46,486 nt of DNA from JAVJUS01 sp040220455 (GTDB lineage Bacteria; Pseudomonadota; Alphaproteobacteria; DSM-16000; Inquilinaceae), in NCBI GenBank assembly GCA_040220455.1, contig JAVJUS010000072.1, positions 1 to 46,486 on the forward strand, given 5' to 3'. The stretch's first letter is position 1, and each line of letters opens with the position of its first letter. Under the pieces are notes generated by a model. That model saw only the letters and a program-made list of their open reading frames with translations. It searched no databases and was not told the DNA's origin. The translations under genes were made by a program, and so were the position numbers. Positions 32,582-42,286 of this stretch are shown piece by piece.

Positions 32582-34284
32582 GCCGCGCCCCCCGCCTCGC
32601 CGCCACACTCGCTGTCGGCCTGCTCGCCGGCCTCGCGGGCGCCGGTCCGGCCTCTGCGCTCGACGTGCCGCGCTTCGTCGACGAGGCGGCGGTGGCGGGG
32701 ATCGAGCATCGCTATACCGGCGGGTGGGAGCACTTCGTCGGCGGCGGCGTGGCGGCCTTCGACTGCTCGGGCGACGGCTTTCCGGAGCTCTATTTCGCCG
32801 GCGGCACCGATCCCGCGGCGCTCTATCTGAACCGCTCGCGGCCCGGCCGGCCGTTCGATTTCGCGGAAGTCGGCGACACGCCGCTCGATCTCACCGGTGT
32901 GACCGGGGCTTACCCGCTCGACGTGGACGGCGACGGGGTGCAGGACCTGATCGTGCTGCGGGTCGGCGGCAACGCCGTCTTCCGCGGGCTGGGCGGCTGC
33001 CGCTTCGAGCTCGCCAACGAGGTCTGGCGTTTCGAGCCGGGCGACGAATGGTCGACCGCGGCGAGCGCGATCTGGGAGGCCGAGGCGCGCTGGCCGACGA
33101 TCGCCATCGGCAACTATGTCGACCGCCGCGCGCCGGGCGCGCCCTTCGGCACTTGCCACGACAACCATCTCCACCGCCCCGACGGGGAGGACGGCTGGGG
33201 GCCGCGCCGGCTGCTGCGCCCCGGCTACTGCGCGCTGTCGATGCTGTTCAGCGACTGGAACCGGGACGGCGTGCCCGATCTCAGGGTGAGCAACGACCGG
33301 CAATACTATCGTGGCGGGGAGGAGCAGCTCTGGCGGCTGCCGCCCGGCGCCTCGCCGACGCTCTATTCCCGGGCGCAGGGCTGGCGCGAGCTAAAGATCT
33401 GGGGCATGGGCATCGCCGCCCAGGACCTGACCGGCGACGGCTATCCGGAGTATTTCCTGACCTCCATGGCCGACAACAAGCTCCAGACCCTGGCGCGGGA
33501 GGAGGGCTTCGGCGCCGTCGGCAGCGAGCTCGCACCGGCCTACGAGGACATCGCCTTCCGCCTGGGCGCCACGGTCCACCGGCCCTATGTCGACGGCGAG
33601 ACCATGCCCTCGACCGCCTGGCACGCCGAGTTCGCCGACGTGAACAACGACGGCTTCCCCGACCTGTTCGTCGCCAAGGGGAACGTGGAAGGGATGGTCG
33701 ACTTCGCCCGGCGCGACCCGAACAACCTGCTGATCGGCGGGCCGGACCTCGAATTCGTGGAGGGCGCGCCGCAGGCCGGTGTTGTCACCTTCGCCCGGGC
33801 GCGCGGCGCGGTCGCGACGGATCTCGACCTCGACGGGCTGGTCGATCTGGTCGTGGTCAATCGCGAGGCGCCGGCCGAAGTCTGGCGCAACCTGGGCGCC
33901 GGCGGCACGGTGCCCGACGGCCCGCGCGCCATGGGCAACTGGGTCGGCCTCCGGCTCGAGCAGAAGGGCCCGAACCGCCACGCCATCGGCGCCTGGGTCG
34001 AGGTGCGCGCCGGCGCCCATGTCCAGCGCCGGGAGATCACCGTCGGCGGCGGCCACGCCTCGGGCCGGGCCGGCTGGATCCATCTCGGCGTCGGCACGGC
34101 GGAGCGCGTCGAGGTTCGTGTCCAGTGGCCGGACGGCCAATGGGGCCCCTGGGTGCGCGCCTTCGCCAACCACTTCATGCTGATCCGTCGGCTGGAGGAG
34201 CGCCCGGTCTACTGGTTCCCGGAGACGGCGCCGGTTGGCGGCCAGGGGGCGGGACAGGTCACTGCCGTCCCGGACGAGGAGTGA
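32578..34284 (+). CDS. CRTAC1 family protein with FG-GAP/VCBS repeats and ASPIC/UnbV domain
   Basis: A 568-aa exported protein. Residues 1-28 form a signal peptide ending 'GPASA'. The body has at least six Asp-rich FG-GAP/VCBS calcium loops: 'FDCSGDGFPELYFAGG', 'LDVDGDGVQDLIVL', 'SDWNRDGVPDLRVS', 'QDLTGDGYPEYFLT', 'ADVNNDGFPDLFVA' and 'TDLDLDGLVDLVVV'. This predicts a beta-propeller. About 445-535 is the ASPIC/UnbV domain ('NWVGLRLEQKGPNRHAIGAWVEV', 'QRREITVGGGHASGR', 'VRVQWPDG'). The GTG start at 32578 overlaps the stop of the di-haem gene by 4 bp. The two are therefore made together and likely work together outside the cytoplasm. The function of such pairs is not known to me. Confidence 0.9.
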   Translation: MSRAPRLAATLAVGLLAGLAGAGPASALDVPRFVDEAAVAGIEHRYTGGWEHFVGGGVAAFDCSGDGFPELYFAGGTDPAALYLNRSRPGRPFDFAEVGDTPLDLTGVTGAYPLDVDGDGVQDLIVLRVGGNAVFRGLGGCRFELANEVWRFEPGDEWSTAASAIWEAEARWPTIAIGNYVDRRAPGAPFGTCHDNHLHRPDGEDGWGPRRLLRPGYCALSMLFSDWNRDGVPDLRVSNDRQYYRGGEEQLWRLPPGASPTLYSRAQGWRELKIWGMGIAAQDLTGDGYPEYFLTSMADNKLQTLAREEGFGAVGSELAPAYEDIAFRLGATVHRPYVDGETMPSTAWHAEFADVNNDGFPDLFVAKGNVEGMVDFARRDPNNLLIGGPDLEFVEGAPQAGVVTFARARGAVATDLDLDGLVDLVVVNREAPAEVWRNLGAGGTVPDGPRAMGNWVGLRLEQKGPNRHAIGAWVEVRAGAHVQRREITVGGGHASGRAGWIHLGVGTAERVEVRVQWPDGQWGPWVRAFANHFMLIRRLEERPVYWFPETAPVGGQGAGQVTAVPDEE

Positions 34285-34306
34285 GCTCGGTTTCAACCAC
34301 GAAGGA

Positions 34307-34465
34307 CACGAAGATCACGAAGGCGTTCAATTAAGAATTCAAGTGAATATCAATCATAAGAAGCTTTTTTTTGAATTCAAAAGCTTCTCCTCCTAGGTCA
34401 TGTGCCAGTATCGATGACCTGGAAGGCGATATGCGATATTATTCGTGCCCTTCGTGATCTTCGTG
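34307..34465. repeat. AT-rich element with 17-bp inverted ends and nested hairpins
   Basis: Perfect 17-bp inverted arms (CACGAAGATCACGAAGG at 34307-34323 and its complement at 34449-34465) enclose AT-rich DNA quite unlike its flanks. Inside are a hairpin AGAAGCTTTT-N10-AAAAGCTTCT (34359-34388) and a second AGGTCAT-N12-ATGACCT (34395-34420). The whole could fold into a closed multi-branched structure. The 'CACGAAG' motif resembles a dispersed intergenic repeat known in several proteobacteria. No gene is present. It may be a miniature mobile element or end the CRTAC1 transcript. Confidence 0.6.
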
Positions 34466-34473
34466 GTGAATTC

Positions 34474-34520
34474 TTCGGCGCCGAATGTCGGATTTCGGCT
34501 TCGCCTCTATCCGACCTACG
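34474..34520. repeat. Short dispersed palindromic repeat (GTCGGAT...ATCCGAC)
   Basis: TTCGGCGCCGAA (34474-34485) is a perfect 12-bp palindrome. It is followed by GTCGGAT-N15-ATCCGAC (34487-34515), continuing with CTACG. Similar 'GTCGGAT...ATCCGACCTACG' units are common intergenic repeats in GC-rich proteobacteria. It lies just past the DUF4169 stop and may act as that gene's terminator. Confidence 0.5.
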
Positions 34521-34534
34521 CTCGACGGGGCAGA

Positions 34535-34753
34535 TCAGCCGCCGCCGCGGTCGCCGGGGCCGGGGTCGTCTTCCGGGGAGTCGTCGCGGCGGTGGCCGTC
34601 CAGGCGGCGGGCGTCGCGGTCGCGCTCCGTCTCCTCCCGGTCACGCTCGCCCCGGGTGCGGCCGAATCGGCTTCGATTCGTCGCGGCCTTGGTTTCCTTG
34701 GCCGCCCGCTCCCGGCGCTTGCGCGCCTCGCGAAGGTTGATGACCTCGCCCAT
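34535..34753 (-). CDS. DUF4169 family small basic protein
   Basis: A 72-aa, strongly charged helical protein. It begins 'MGEVINLREARKRRERAAKE' and continues 'ATNRSRFGRTRGERDREE' and 'ARRLDGHRRDD', which is the DUF4169 pattern of alphaproteobacteria (GEVINLR.ARK...R..FGR...ER.......LDGHR). The ATG at 34753 follows GGAGGATTGTGGGC; a GTG two codons upstream would sit too close to that site. The last 15 residues are Asp/Pro/Gly-rich and variable. The function is unknown. Genes of this family often lie near fumC and a ribbon-helix-helix gene, as here, with the AsmA gene inserted between on the other strand. Confidence 0.85.
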   Translation of the reverse strand: MGEVINLREARKRRERAAKETKAATNRSRFGRTRGERDREETERDRDARRLDGHRRDDSPEDDPGPGDRGGG

Positions 34754-34955
34754 GCCCACAATCCTCCGGTATCGCGGCGGTTCGCGTGCGTCCGCGCTCC
34801 TCGGCGGCCATGGCGCGTTTGCACCACGGGGCCCGTCCCGTTAGCTTAGCGCAGGCGCAGCGGGTGCCAAGCCCCGGCGTGGCCGGGCATCCGACGGCGC
34901 CGGGACCGCCCGGCCCGGGGCGGCCCCGCCCCCGAGACGGAGCCGTGGCCATCCC

Positions 34956-37900
34956 GTGAAGAAGCTCCTCGTCGGACTCGCCGTGATCCTGTCGCTCGCG
35001 GTCATCGTGGTCCTGGTCGGACCCGGCTTCGTCGACTGGAACCGCTACAAATCCCCGATCGAGAACCGCTTGAGCGACCTGTTCGGCCGGCCGGTCGCGA
35101 TCGAGGGGCCGGTCGACTTCGCGCTCCTGCCGACCCCGATCCTGAGCGCCACCGGCGTCCGGGTCGCCGGCCTGGCGGACGGGGACGCGACGGACGGGGA
35201 CGCGACGGACGCGGACGCGGCGGGCGAGCCCGCGCCGATGCTGGAGATCGGCGGCCTCGACGCCCGTGTCGCGCTGGCCCCGCTCATGGGCGGCACGGTC
35301 CGGGTCGAGCGGGTGATCCTGATCGACCCGGTGGTGCGCGTCGCGCGCGGCCCTGACGGGGAGACGAACTGGCGCGCGCTGGCCGATTCCACCGGCGGGC
35401 CGCCGGCCGATATCCGGCTCGACAGGGTGACGATCGAGAACGGCACGCTCGTCTGGCGCGACGCGGCGAGCGGCGGCGAGCGGCGTTTCCGGGAGATCTT
35501 CGCCCAGCTCTCGGCTGAAAGCCTGCGCGGCCCGGCCACCGCGCTCGGCAGCTTCGCCGTCGGCGAACAGGCGCTGACCTTCGATCTGTCGAGCGGCCGG
35601 CTCTCCCCCAGCGGCGCCCTGCCGGTCAACCTGACGCTCGGCGTGGACGGCGCCGATGCCGAGTTCCGGTTTGCCGGCATCCTCGCCCGATCGGGCCGGA
35701 TCCAGGGCGATGTCCGCGGCTCGGGCTCGGATCTGGGCGCGGCGCTGGTGCGCCTGCTGCCCGTGGACTCCGTGCCGACCGCGACCGCGGCGCCGTTCAC
35801 GCTCGCCGCCTCGGTCGATGCGCGGCGGGAGGCGATCGCGCTCAACGGCGTCACGGCCGAGCTCGGCGACAGCCGGGCGACGGGGGCGGCCAGCCTGGTC
35901 CCCGGCGCGCCCTGGCAGGTCGACGCGGCGCTGTCCCTCGACCGGCTCGATCTCGACGCCTGGGCCGGACCCGGCACCGCGTGGCGCCTGCTGGAGGCGC
36001 CGCCGGCCCTGCCGCGCGGTGTCACGGCCCGGATCGACGCCACGATCGATGCCGCGGCCTGGCGCGACGGGCTGATGCGCCGGATCACGCTCGAGGCGAC
36101 GCTTGCCGGCGGGCGGCTCGACCTTGCCGGCCTCCGGGGCGAATTGCCCGGCAGCGCGCGGCTCGCCGTCGCCGGCCGCCTCGGCCGTCCTGAAGCCTCG
36201 GCAGAGGGCGGGCAGGCGGGAGAGGAAGACGCCGGCAATGGACAGGCGGGGCCCTGGCTCGACCTGCGCGGGGAGGGGCAGGCCGGCGACCTGCGCGGCC
36301 TGATGGCCTGGCTCGGCATCGACGGCAGCGCCGTGCCGCCGGCCCGGCTGCATGCGCTGGAGGGCCGCGCGCGGCTGAGGGCCGGGCCACGCGGCATCCG
36401 GCTGTCCTCCCTGGACGCCACGGTCGATTCGACCCGCGTGCGCGGCAATCTCTCCCTCGGCCCCGCCCCCGCGCCCGCGCCAGGGGATACGCCGGCGCTG
36501 GGCGCGCGGCTGACGATCGACAGCCTGGACCTGGACGGCTACCTGCCGGAAACCGCGCCGGACACGCCGCGCGACGCCCTGGCCTGGGCCGGTGAGCATG
36601 CCCGCGACCTGCTGGCCCGGGTCGCCGATCGCTCGGCGACGGTGGAGCTACGCGCCGGCACGCTCACGCTGGCCGGCGTGGACTTCACCGATCCGGCGCT
36701 CGTCGCGGGACTTGCCGACGGCGCGCTTACCTTGGGGGAGCTGTCCTGGGGCTCGGCGCTCGCTACCCGCGCGCGGGCGAGCGGGCGGGTCGGCGCGCTC
36801 GATCCCCTGGGCGGCCTGGATCTGTCTCTGACCGGCGAGGCGGAGACGCTGGCCCCGGCCCTGTCCGCGGTCGCCCCCGGGCTCGATTTCCCGGCTGAGG
36901 CGGCGGGCGATGTCTCCCTCAACGGCCGGTTGCGCGGCGATCCGGGAGCGCTGTCCGTCGACGGTCATCTGCGGCTGGCGGGCGGCGAGGTCATGGTCAG
37001 CGGCGCCGTCGAGGGCGCGGCGGCGGATCCGCGGGTCGACCTGACCGCCCGCGTCGCCCATGACGAGGCGGGGCGGATGATCGCCCTGGTCCTGCCCGAG
37101 CGGGCGCCGCCCGACGGCTTCGGCCCGCTCGACCTCTACGCTCGTCTGCGCGGCGACCGCGCCGATCTGGCGGTCGAGGAGGCCCAGGGGCGCCTCGGCC
37201 CCGTGACGCTGTCGGGGGAGGGGCGCTGGCGGGCCGGCGATCCGCGCGACCGGGTGGAGATCAGCCTGCGCACGGGCGATCTGCCGATCGACGCCTTCGC
37301 GCCGGTGGCCGTGCCGACGGTGCCGGGTCCCGCGGCGCCCCGATCCTGGCGCCTGCCGGCCCTGCTCGACGGGCTCGACGCGGTGGACGGGCGCCTGGCA
37401 CTCAACGCCACCGCCTTGAGCCTCGGGTCGATACGGATCGCCGACACGGCCCTGCGCGCCGGGCTCGACGCGGGCGTGCTGACCGTCGATCGCATGGACG
37501 GCCGGCTCTTCGGCGGCCGGCTGGGCGTCACCGGCTCGCTCGACGGGGCCGGTGATCAGCCTCTGTTCGACGGGCGGATCGATCTGGGCGGCGCGGATCT
37601 GGCCGAGACGCTGTCGGCGACCTACGGGGCGGACGGCCTCGACGGCACGCTGGACTTCCGCTTCGAGGGGGAGGCCGCGGGCGACCACCGCACCGCGCTG
37701 GTCGGCTCGCTGTCCGGGGACGGGCTGATCGCGGCGCGCCAGGGGCGCCTCGACGGCATCGACCTCGCCGTGCTCGACCGGGGCCTGCGCCGGCTGGAAC
37801 GTCCCAGCGATTTCCTCGCGGTCCTGGATTCGGCGCTCGACGGCGGGCAGACGCCGTTCGACGCCCTCAACGTCCCGTTCACCGTGGAGGCCGGCATCGC

Positions 37901-38450
37901 CTCGACCGACCGGCTTCGCCTGTCCACGCCATCGGCCACCGGCGACGGGCGCGGCCGGATGGACCTGGTCCGGCGGCGGCTGGACCTGACGACGGAGCTG
38001 CATCCGGCAAGCCTGCCGGCCGCCGCCCCGCCGCTCGGCCTGCGGCTCACCGGCGCGCCCGCCATGCCGCGCCGCCGCCTGGAGACCCAGGCGCTGCAGG
38101 CCTATGTCGCCCAGCGCGCGGCCGACGCCCTGTCCGAGCGCTATCGCCGGAGGCAAGCGCCGGCCGAGGCCCCCGACGAGGCGGTGCCCGACGAGGCGAC
38201 GCCCGATGACGCGGTGGAGGATCCGGCCCCCGGCGACGCCGCTACGCCGGACGAGAGGTCGCCGGGCGGCGACATGCAGGACGGCGACACCGTGGAGGAC
38301 GGCGCCGGCGACGCAGATACGGGCGTCGAGAGGGGCCGTAACGGGGCGGATCGCGAAGGGGGCGGAGACGGGGCCGGCGCGACCTCGGCCCCGGCCTCCG
38401 AAACGCCGGACGCCGCGGCGGCTCGGGGGACGGCCGACGGTCAGGGCTGA
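34956..38450 (+). CDS. AsmA family outer-membrane biogenesis protein
   Basis: A 1164-aa inner-membrane-anchored periplasmic protein. About 5-24 is a single transmembrane helix ('KKLLVGLAVILSLAVIVVLV' starts at residue 2), followed by the AsmA hallmark 'DWNRYKSPIENRLSDLFGRPVAIEG'-type region at about 28-52. The long body alternates beta strands typical of AsmA/TamB-like lipid-transport bridges. A late block 'GLIAARQGRLDGIDLAVLDRGL' marks the conserved C-terminal AsmA unit (about 926-947). The tail after 1060 is acidic, Pro/Ala-rich and disordered. Residues 75-89 are coded by a 15-bp tandem repeat. The start is GTG, with CGGAG rather far upstream. The last 10 bp overlap the tail of the convergent RHH gene. 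Family members help move phospholipids or assemble the outer membrane. Confidence 0.9.
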   Translation: MKKLLVGLAVILSLAVIVVLVGPGFVDWNRYKSPIENRLSDLFGRPVAIEGPVDFALLPTPILSATGVRVAGLADGDATDGDATDADAAGEPAPMLEIGGLDARVALAPLMGGTVRVERVILIDPVVRVARGPDGETNWRALADSTGGPPADIRLDRVTIENGTLVWRDAASGGERRFREIFAQLSAESLRGPATALGSFAVGEQALTFDLSSGRLSPSGALPVNLTLGVDGADAEFRFAGILARSGRIQGDVRGSGSDLGAALVRLLPVDSVPTATAAPFTLAASVDARREAIALNGVTAELGDSRATGAASLVPGAPWQVDAALSLDRLDLDAWAGPGTAWRLLEAPPALPRGVTARIDATIDAAAWRDGLMRRITLEATLAGGRLDLAGLRGELPGSARLAVAGRLGRPEASAEGGQAGEEDAGNGQAGPWLDLRGEGQAGDLRGLMAWLGIDGSAVPPARLHALEGRARLRAGPRGIRLSSLDATVDSTRVRGNLSLGPAPAPAPGDTPALGARLTIDSLDLDGYLPETAPDTPRDALAWAGEHARDLLARVADRSATVELRAGTLTLAGVDFTDPALVAGLADGALTLGELSWGSALATRARASGRVGALDPLGGLDLSLTGEAETLAPALSAVAPGLDFPAEAAGDVSLNGRLRGDPGALSVDGHLRLAGGEVMVSGAVEGAAADPRVDLTARVAHDEAGRMIALVLPERAPPDGFGPLDLYARLRGDRADLAVEEAQGRLGPVTLSGEGRWRAGDPRDRVEISLRTGDLPIDAFAPVAVPTVPGPAAPRSWRLPALLDGLDAVDGRLALNATALSLGSIRIADTALRAGLDAGVLTVDRMDGRLFGGRLGVTGSLDGAGDQPLFDGRIDLGGADLAETLSATYGADGLDGTLDFRFEGEAAGDHRTALVGSLSGDGLIAARQGRLDGIDLAVLDRGLRRLERPSDFLAVLDSALDGGQTPFDALNVPFTVEAGIASTDRLRLSTPSATGDGRGRMDLVRRRLDLTTELHPASLPAAAPPLGLRLTGAPAMPRRRLETQALQAYVAQRAADALSERYRRRQAPAEAPDEAVPDEATPDDAVEDPAPGDAATPDERSPGGDMQDGDTVEDGAGDADTGVERGRNGADREGGGDGAGATSAPASETPDAAAARGTADGQG
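35178..35222 (+). repeat. 15-bp tandem repeat inside the AsmA gene
   Basis: GACGGGGACGCGACG occurs twice in perfect tandem, followed by a diverged third unit GACGCGGACGCGGCG. It keeps the reading frame and codes for a DGDAT/DADAA acidic loop. Unit number may vary between strains. Confidence 0.7.
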
Positions 38451-38752
38451 CCGGCGCCCTCGTCAGCCGGGGCCGCCCCGCCGCGCCCCACCCCGCCGCG
38501 CCCCGCGCCGCCGCGCCGGGTGTCGTCGAGGGCGGCGAGGCGAAGCGCGCTGGCGAGCGAGGCCCGGATGCCCGGTCGCTCGGCGTCGATCCGGGCGATC
38601 AGGGCCGGCAGGCTGAGGCCGCGATCCCGGGCCATGGCCTCGAGCGCCCGCCAGAACGCGGGCTCCAGCGCCACGCTCGTGCGGTGGCCGGCGATCGACA
38701 GGGAGCGCTTGACCGGACGTTCGTCCCGATCTTTCGAAGGCCGGTCGGTCAT
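38441..38752 (-). CDS. Ribbon-helix-helix domain protein
   Basis: A 103-aa protein with an RHH_4-type DNA-binding domain at about 13-75: a beta-strand 'KRSLSIAGHRTSVALEPAFW', helix 'RALEAMARDRGLSL', turn, and helix 'PALIARIDAERPGIRASLASALRLAAL'. This form is typical of alphaproteobacteria and pairs with fumC. The C-terminal 25 residues are Gly/Arg-rich. The ATG at 38752 lies 35 bp after the fumC stop on the same strand, so the two are likely one operon. Its last 10 bp overlap the end of the convergent AsmA gene. Target genes are unknown; autoregulation or control of nearby genes is possible. Confidence 0.87.
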   Translation of the reverse strand: MTDRPSKDRDERPVKRSLSIAGHRTSVALEPAFWRALEAMARDRGLSLPALIARIDAERPGIRASLASALRLAALDDTRRGGAGRGGVGRGGAAPADEGAGQP

Positions 38753-38787
38753 GAGCCGGTCGATCGCCGGAGGGGCGGGGGGCCCGC

Positions 38788-40191
<1,404 letters not shown>

Positions 40192-40327
40192 CTCTCGCGG
40201 TCTCCAGGCCTCTGAACCGACCCGCCGGGCGGGCCGGCGGACCATCACGCGGCGGGTGCTAGCACATCGCGATCCGCGTGGCGAGATCGCGGGCGCGTGC
40301 GCGGCCGGCCGGGCGCTCCGCCCCGCC

Positions 40328-41281
40328 TCAAAGCCCGGCCTTGGCGCGCGGATCGCGGCCCTTCGCCGGCTTCCACCCTCGCGCGAACGCAACCAGATCC
40401 GGGTCCTGCGGGTCGGGCAAGTGGACCTCCAGGCGGACGCGCTGATCGCCGCGCTTGCCCGCCTTGGCGTCCTCGATGCCGCGGCCGCGCAGGCGCAGTA
40501 CCGTCCCGGTGTTCGAGCCCGCCGGCACCTTGAGCTGGACCTTGCCGTCGACCGTCGGAACCGCCACGCTCGCGCCCTCGACCGCCTCGGCCAGGGTGAC
40601 CGGCAGGGTCAGGTGGATGTCCAGCCCCTCGCGGCGGAAATGCGGATGGGGGCGGACCCGGACCTCGACCAGCGCGTCGCCGGGCGTCCCGCCGCCCAGG
40701 CCCTTGAGCCCCTGGCCCTTGAGCCGCAGCGTCGTGCCGTCCTCGGTACCCGCCGGCACGGTGACGCCGAGGGTCCGGCCGTCGGACAGCGTGATCGGCT
40801 TCTTGGTGCCGCGCGCGGCGTCGACGAAGTCGACCTCGAGCTCGTAGGCGACGTCGGTGCCCTTGGCGCGAACGCCGGCGCCGCCCGACCCCGTGCCGGT
40901 GCCCCGGCCGAAGAATTCCTCGAAAAAGTCGCGCCCGGAGAAGCCGCCGCCCGCGCGCTGCTGGCCTGCCCCGCCGAAGCCGCCGAAACCCCCGGCACCG
41001 GCGTCTCGGGCTCGGCCCGCCTCGGCATAGGCGCGGTGGAAGGCGGCGTCGGGCCGCTCGCGCCCGTCGGCGTCGATCTCGCCGCGGTCGAACTTCTTGC
41101 GCTTGGCGGCGTCGCCGACGATGCCGTAGGCCGCCGAGACCTCCTTGAAGCGCTGCTCCGTCTTGGCGTCGCCCGGATTGCGGTCCGGGTGCAGCTCCTT
41201 GACCAGGCGGCGATAGGCTTTCTTGATGTCGTCCTGGCTGGCCTGCTTTGAGACGCCCAGCACGGTATACGGATCGCGCAT
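40328..41281 (-). CDS. DnaJ C-terminal-domain co-chaperone (CbpA-like, type II J protein)
   Basis: A 317-aa Hsp40 that stimulates DnaK ATPase and delivers unfolded clients. The J domain (about 2-66) contains the essential HPD in 'ELHPDRNPGD'. About 95-140 is a Gly/Phe-rich linker ('AGGFGGFGGAGQQ', 'GGGFSGRDFFEEFFG'). About 148-305 are the two C-terminal substrate-binding domains ('VTVPAGTEDGTTLRLKGQG', 'LTLPVTLAEAVEGASVAVPT', 'VPAGSNTGTVLRLRGRG'). The Cys-rich zinc finger of DnaJ is absent, hence the CbpA type. The ATG at 41281 starts the J domain directly. It precedes fumC on the same strand. Confidence 0.94.
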   Translation of the reverse strand: MRDPYTVLGVSKQASQDDIKKAYRRLVKELHPDRNPGDAKTEQRFKEVSAAYGIVGDAAKRKKFDRGEIDADGRERPDAAFHRAYAEAGRARDAGAGGFGGFGGAGQQRAGGGFSGRDFFEEFFGRGTGTGSGGAGVRAKGTDVAYELEVDFVDAARGTKKPITLSDGRTLGVTVPAGTEDGTTLRLKGQGLKGLGGGTPGDALVEVRVRPHPHFRREGLDIHLTLPVTLAEAVEGASVAVPTVDGKVQLKVPAGSNTGTVLRLRGRGIEDAKAGKRGDQRVRLEVHLPDPQDPDLVAFARGWKPAKGRDPRAKAGL

Positions 41282-41394
41282 CGACCCCCTCGTTCGGCAG
41301 GTGGGGCGCCGGCCCCGGCCATGCGGCGACCGTTCGCGCCCCGCACACGATTGCACGTTCTCACCGACCCGGCGCCCGCCGGATCGAGCCGCCT

Positions 41395-41440
41395 AGGGCT
41401 ATTTCCGACCTGACGATTCAGTCAGGTCGGAAATAGCCCT
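41395..41440. repeat. Long perfect hairpin I (20-bp arms)
   Basis: AGGGCTATTTCCGACCTGAC and its exact complement flank a 6-nt loop GATTCA. There are no mismatches. It lies in the 337-bp gap between the divergent-facing tails and starts around the DnaJ-like gene, and is followed 13 bp later by a second perfect hairpin of unrelated sequence. It has no T-tract, so it is not a standard terminator. Confidence 0.85.
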
Positions 41441-41453
41441 ATCTTCAACAACC

Positions 41454-41499
41454 GGGAGCATCTTATCTGCGCCCGTCAGGGCGCAGATAAGATGCTCCC
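41454..41499. repeat. Long perfect hairpin II (21-bp arms)
   Basis: The left arm 41454-41474 (starting GGGAGCATCTTATCTGC) pairs without mismatch with 41479-41499 around a 4-nt loop GTCA. The two hairpins together make a 105-bp block of near-continuous self-complementary DNA. The remaining parts of the gap (41282-41394 and 41500-41540) show no gene; the former should contain the DnaJ-like promoter. Confidence 0.85.
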
Positions 41500-41540
41500 G
41501 CCTCGCTCAGCATGTCTCAATGTAGGGTTTCGCGGCGACG

Positions 41541-41572
41541 AAAAAAACGCCGGGCCCCATGGGACCCGGCGT
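41541..41572 (-). terminator. Rho-independent terminator of the lipoprotein gene
   Basis: On the minus strand ACGCCGGGTCCC and GGGCCCGGCGT pair around a CATG loop with one mismatch, followed by TTTTTTT. It lies 47 bp past the stop of the lipoprotein gene at 41619 and is a textbook intrinsic terminator. Confidence 0.92.
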
Positions 41573-41618
41573 CTCGCGGTGCTTCGTCCCGCCCCGCCGT
41601 GGCCGGCGGGGCCGCGCG

Positions 41619-42089
41619 TCAGTTCACGACGCGCCAGGTGCCGTCGGCCTGCCGGCAGGCGGTGCCGGTCTCCTGGACTTCCTGGCCGCCGACATAGACG
41701 GTCTGGGTGAAGTCGCGGCAGGGCTGGCTGCCCTGCTGGTAGGTCGCGGTCGGCGTCACCGTGCCGTAGTGGCCGCTGTCCGGGTTGCGCCAGGTTCCGG
41801 TCGAGCCGGTCGGCGCCGTCTCGAAGGTGCGCTGGGCGGTCTGCTGGGCCTTGAGGCGGTCGACGTCGTCGAGCCGGGCGCCGATATCCCGCCCGATGAA
41901 GGCGCCGAGCAGCGTGCCGGCGGCCGTCGCGGCGAGCTGGCCCGTGCCCGAGCCGATCTGCGATCCGAGCAGACCGCCGACCGCGGCGCCGCCGGCGGTG
42001 CCGACCGCCTCGCGCGGGCCGGGGCCGTTCTGGCAGGCCGTCACGAGCAGCGCGGCGGCAAGGGCGGGGGCGATGAACTTGAGGGTCAT
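41619..42089 (-). CDS. Glycine-zipper outer-membrane lipoprotein (RT0821/17-kDa surface antigen family)
   Basis: A 156-aa lipoprotein. The signal peptide ends in the lipobox LVTAC, with Cys at residue 17 as the lipidation site. About 30-70 is a glycine zipper ('AVGTAGGAAVGGLLGSQIGSG', 'GTLLGAFIGRDIG'), as in the rickettsial 17-kDa antigen. The C-terminal part 'SQPCRDFTQTVYVGGQEVQETGTACRQADGTW' (about 121-152) is the RT0821/Lpp0805 domain, with two Cys that may form a disulfide. AGGAG lies 9 nt before the ATG at 42089. It is transcribed alone and ends in a strong terminator. It is divergent from pdxH across a 197-bp gap. The protein is likely structural in the outer membrane. Confidence 0.92.
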   Translation of the reverse strand: MTLKFIAPALAAALLVTACQNGPGPREAVGTAGGAAVGGLLGSQIGSGTGQLAATAAGTLLGAFIGRDIGARLDDVDRLKAQQTAQRTFETAPTGSTGTWRNPDSGHYGTVTPTATYQQGSQPCRDFTQTVYVGGQEVQETGTACRQADGTWRVVN

Positions 42090-42286
42090 TCTGGTGGCTC
42101 CTAGCGTGGTCGTTTCGCACCCGCGGCCGGGGTCTCCGGGCCGGACCGCGGGGGGCGGCGGTCGCGTCGACACCCGCCTCGTCGAACGGGGAAACACCGC
42201 CCCGGGGAATGCGATCCCCATGGATTTCGTTCCCTACGGCCCTAATCTAGACGGCGAATGCGACCTGAACGTGACCGAAAGCTGAC

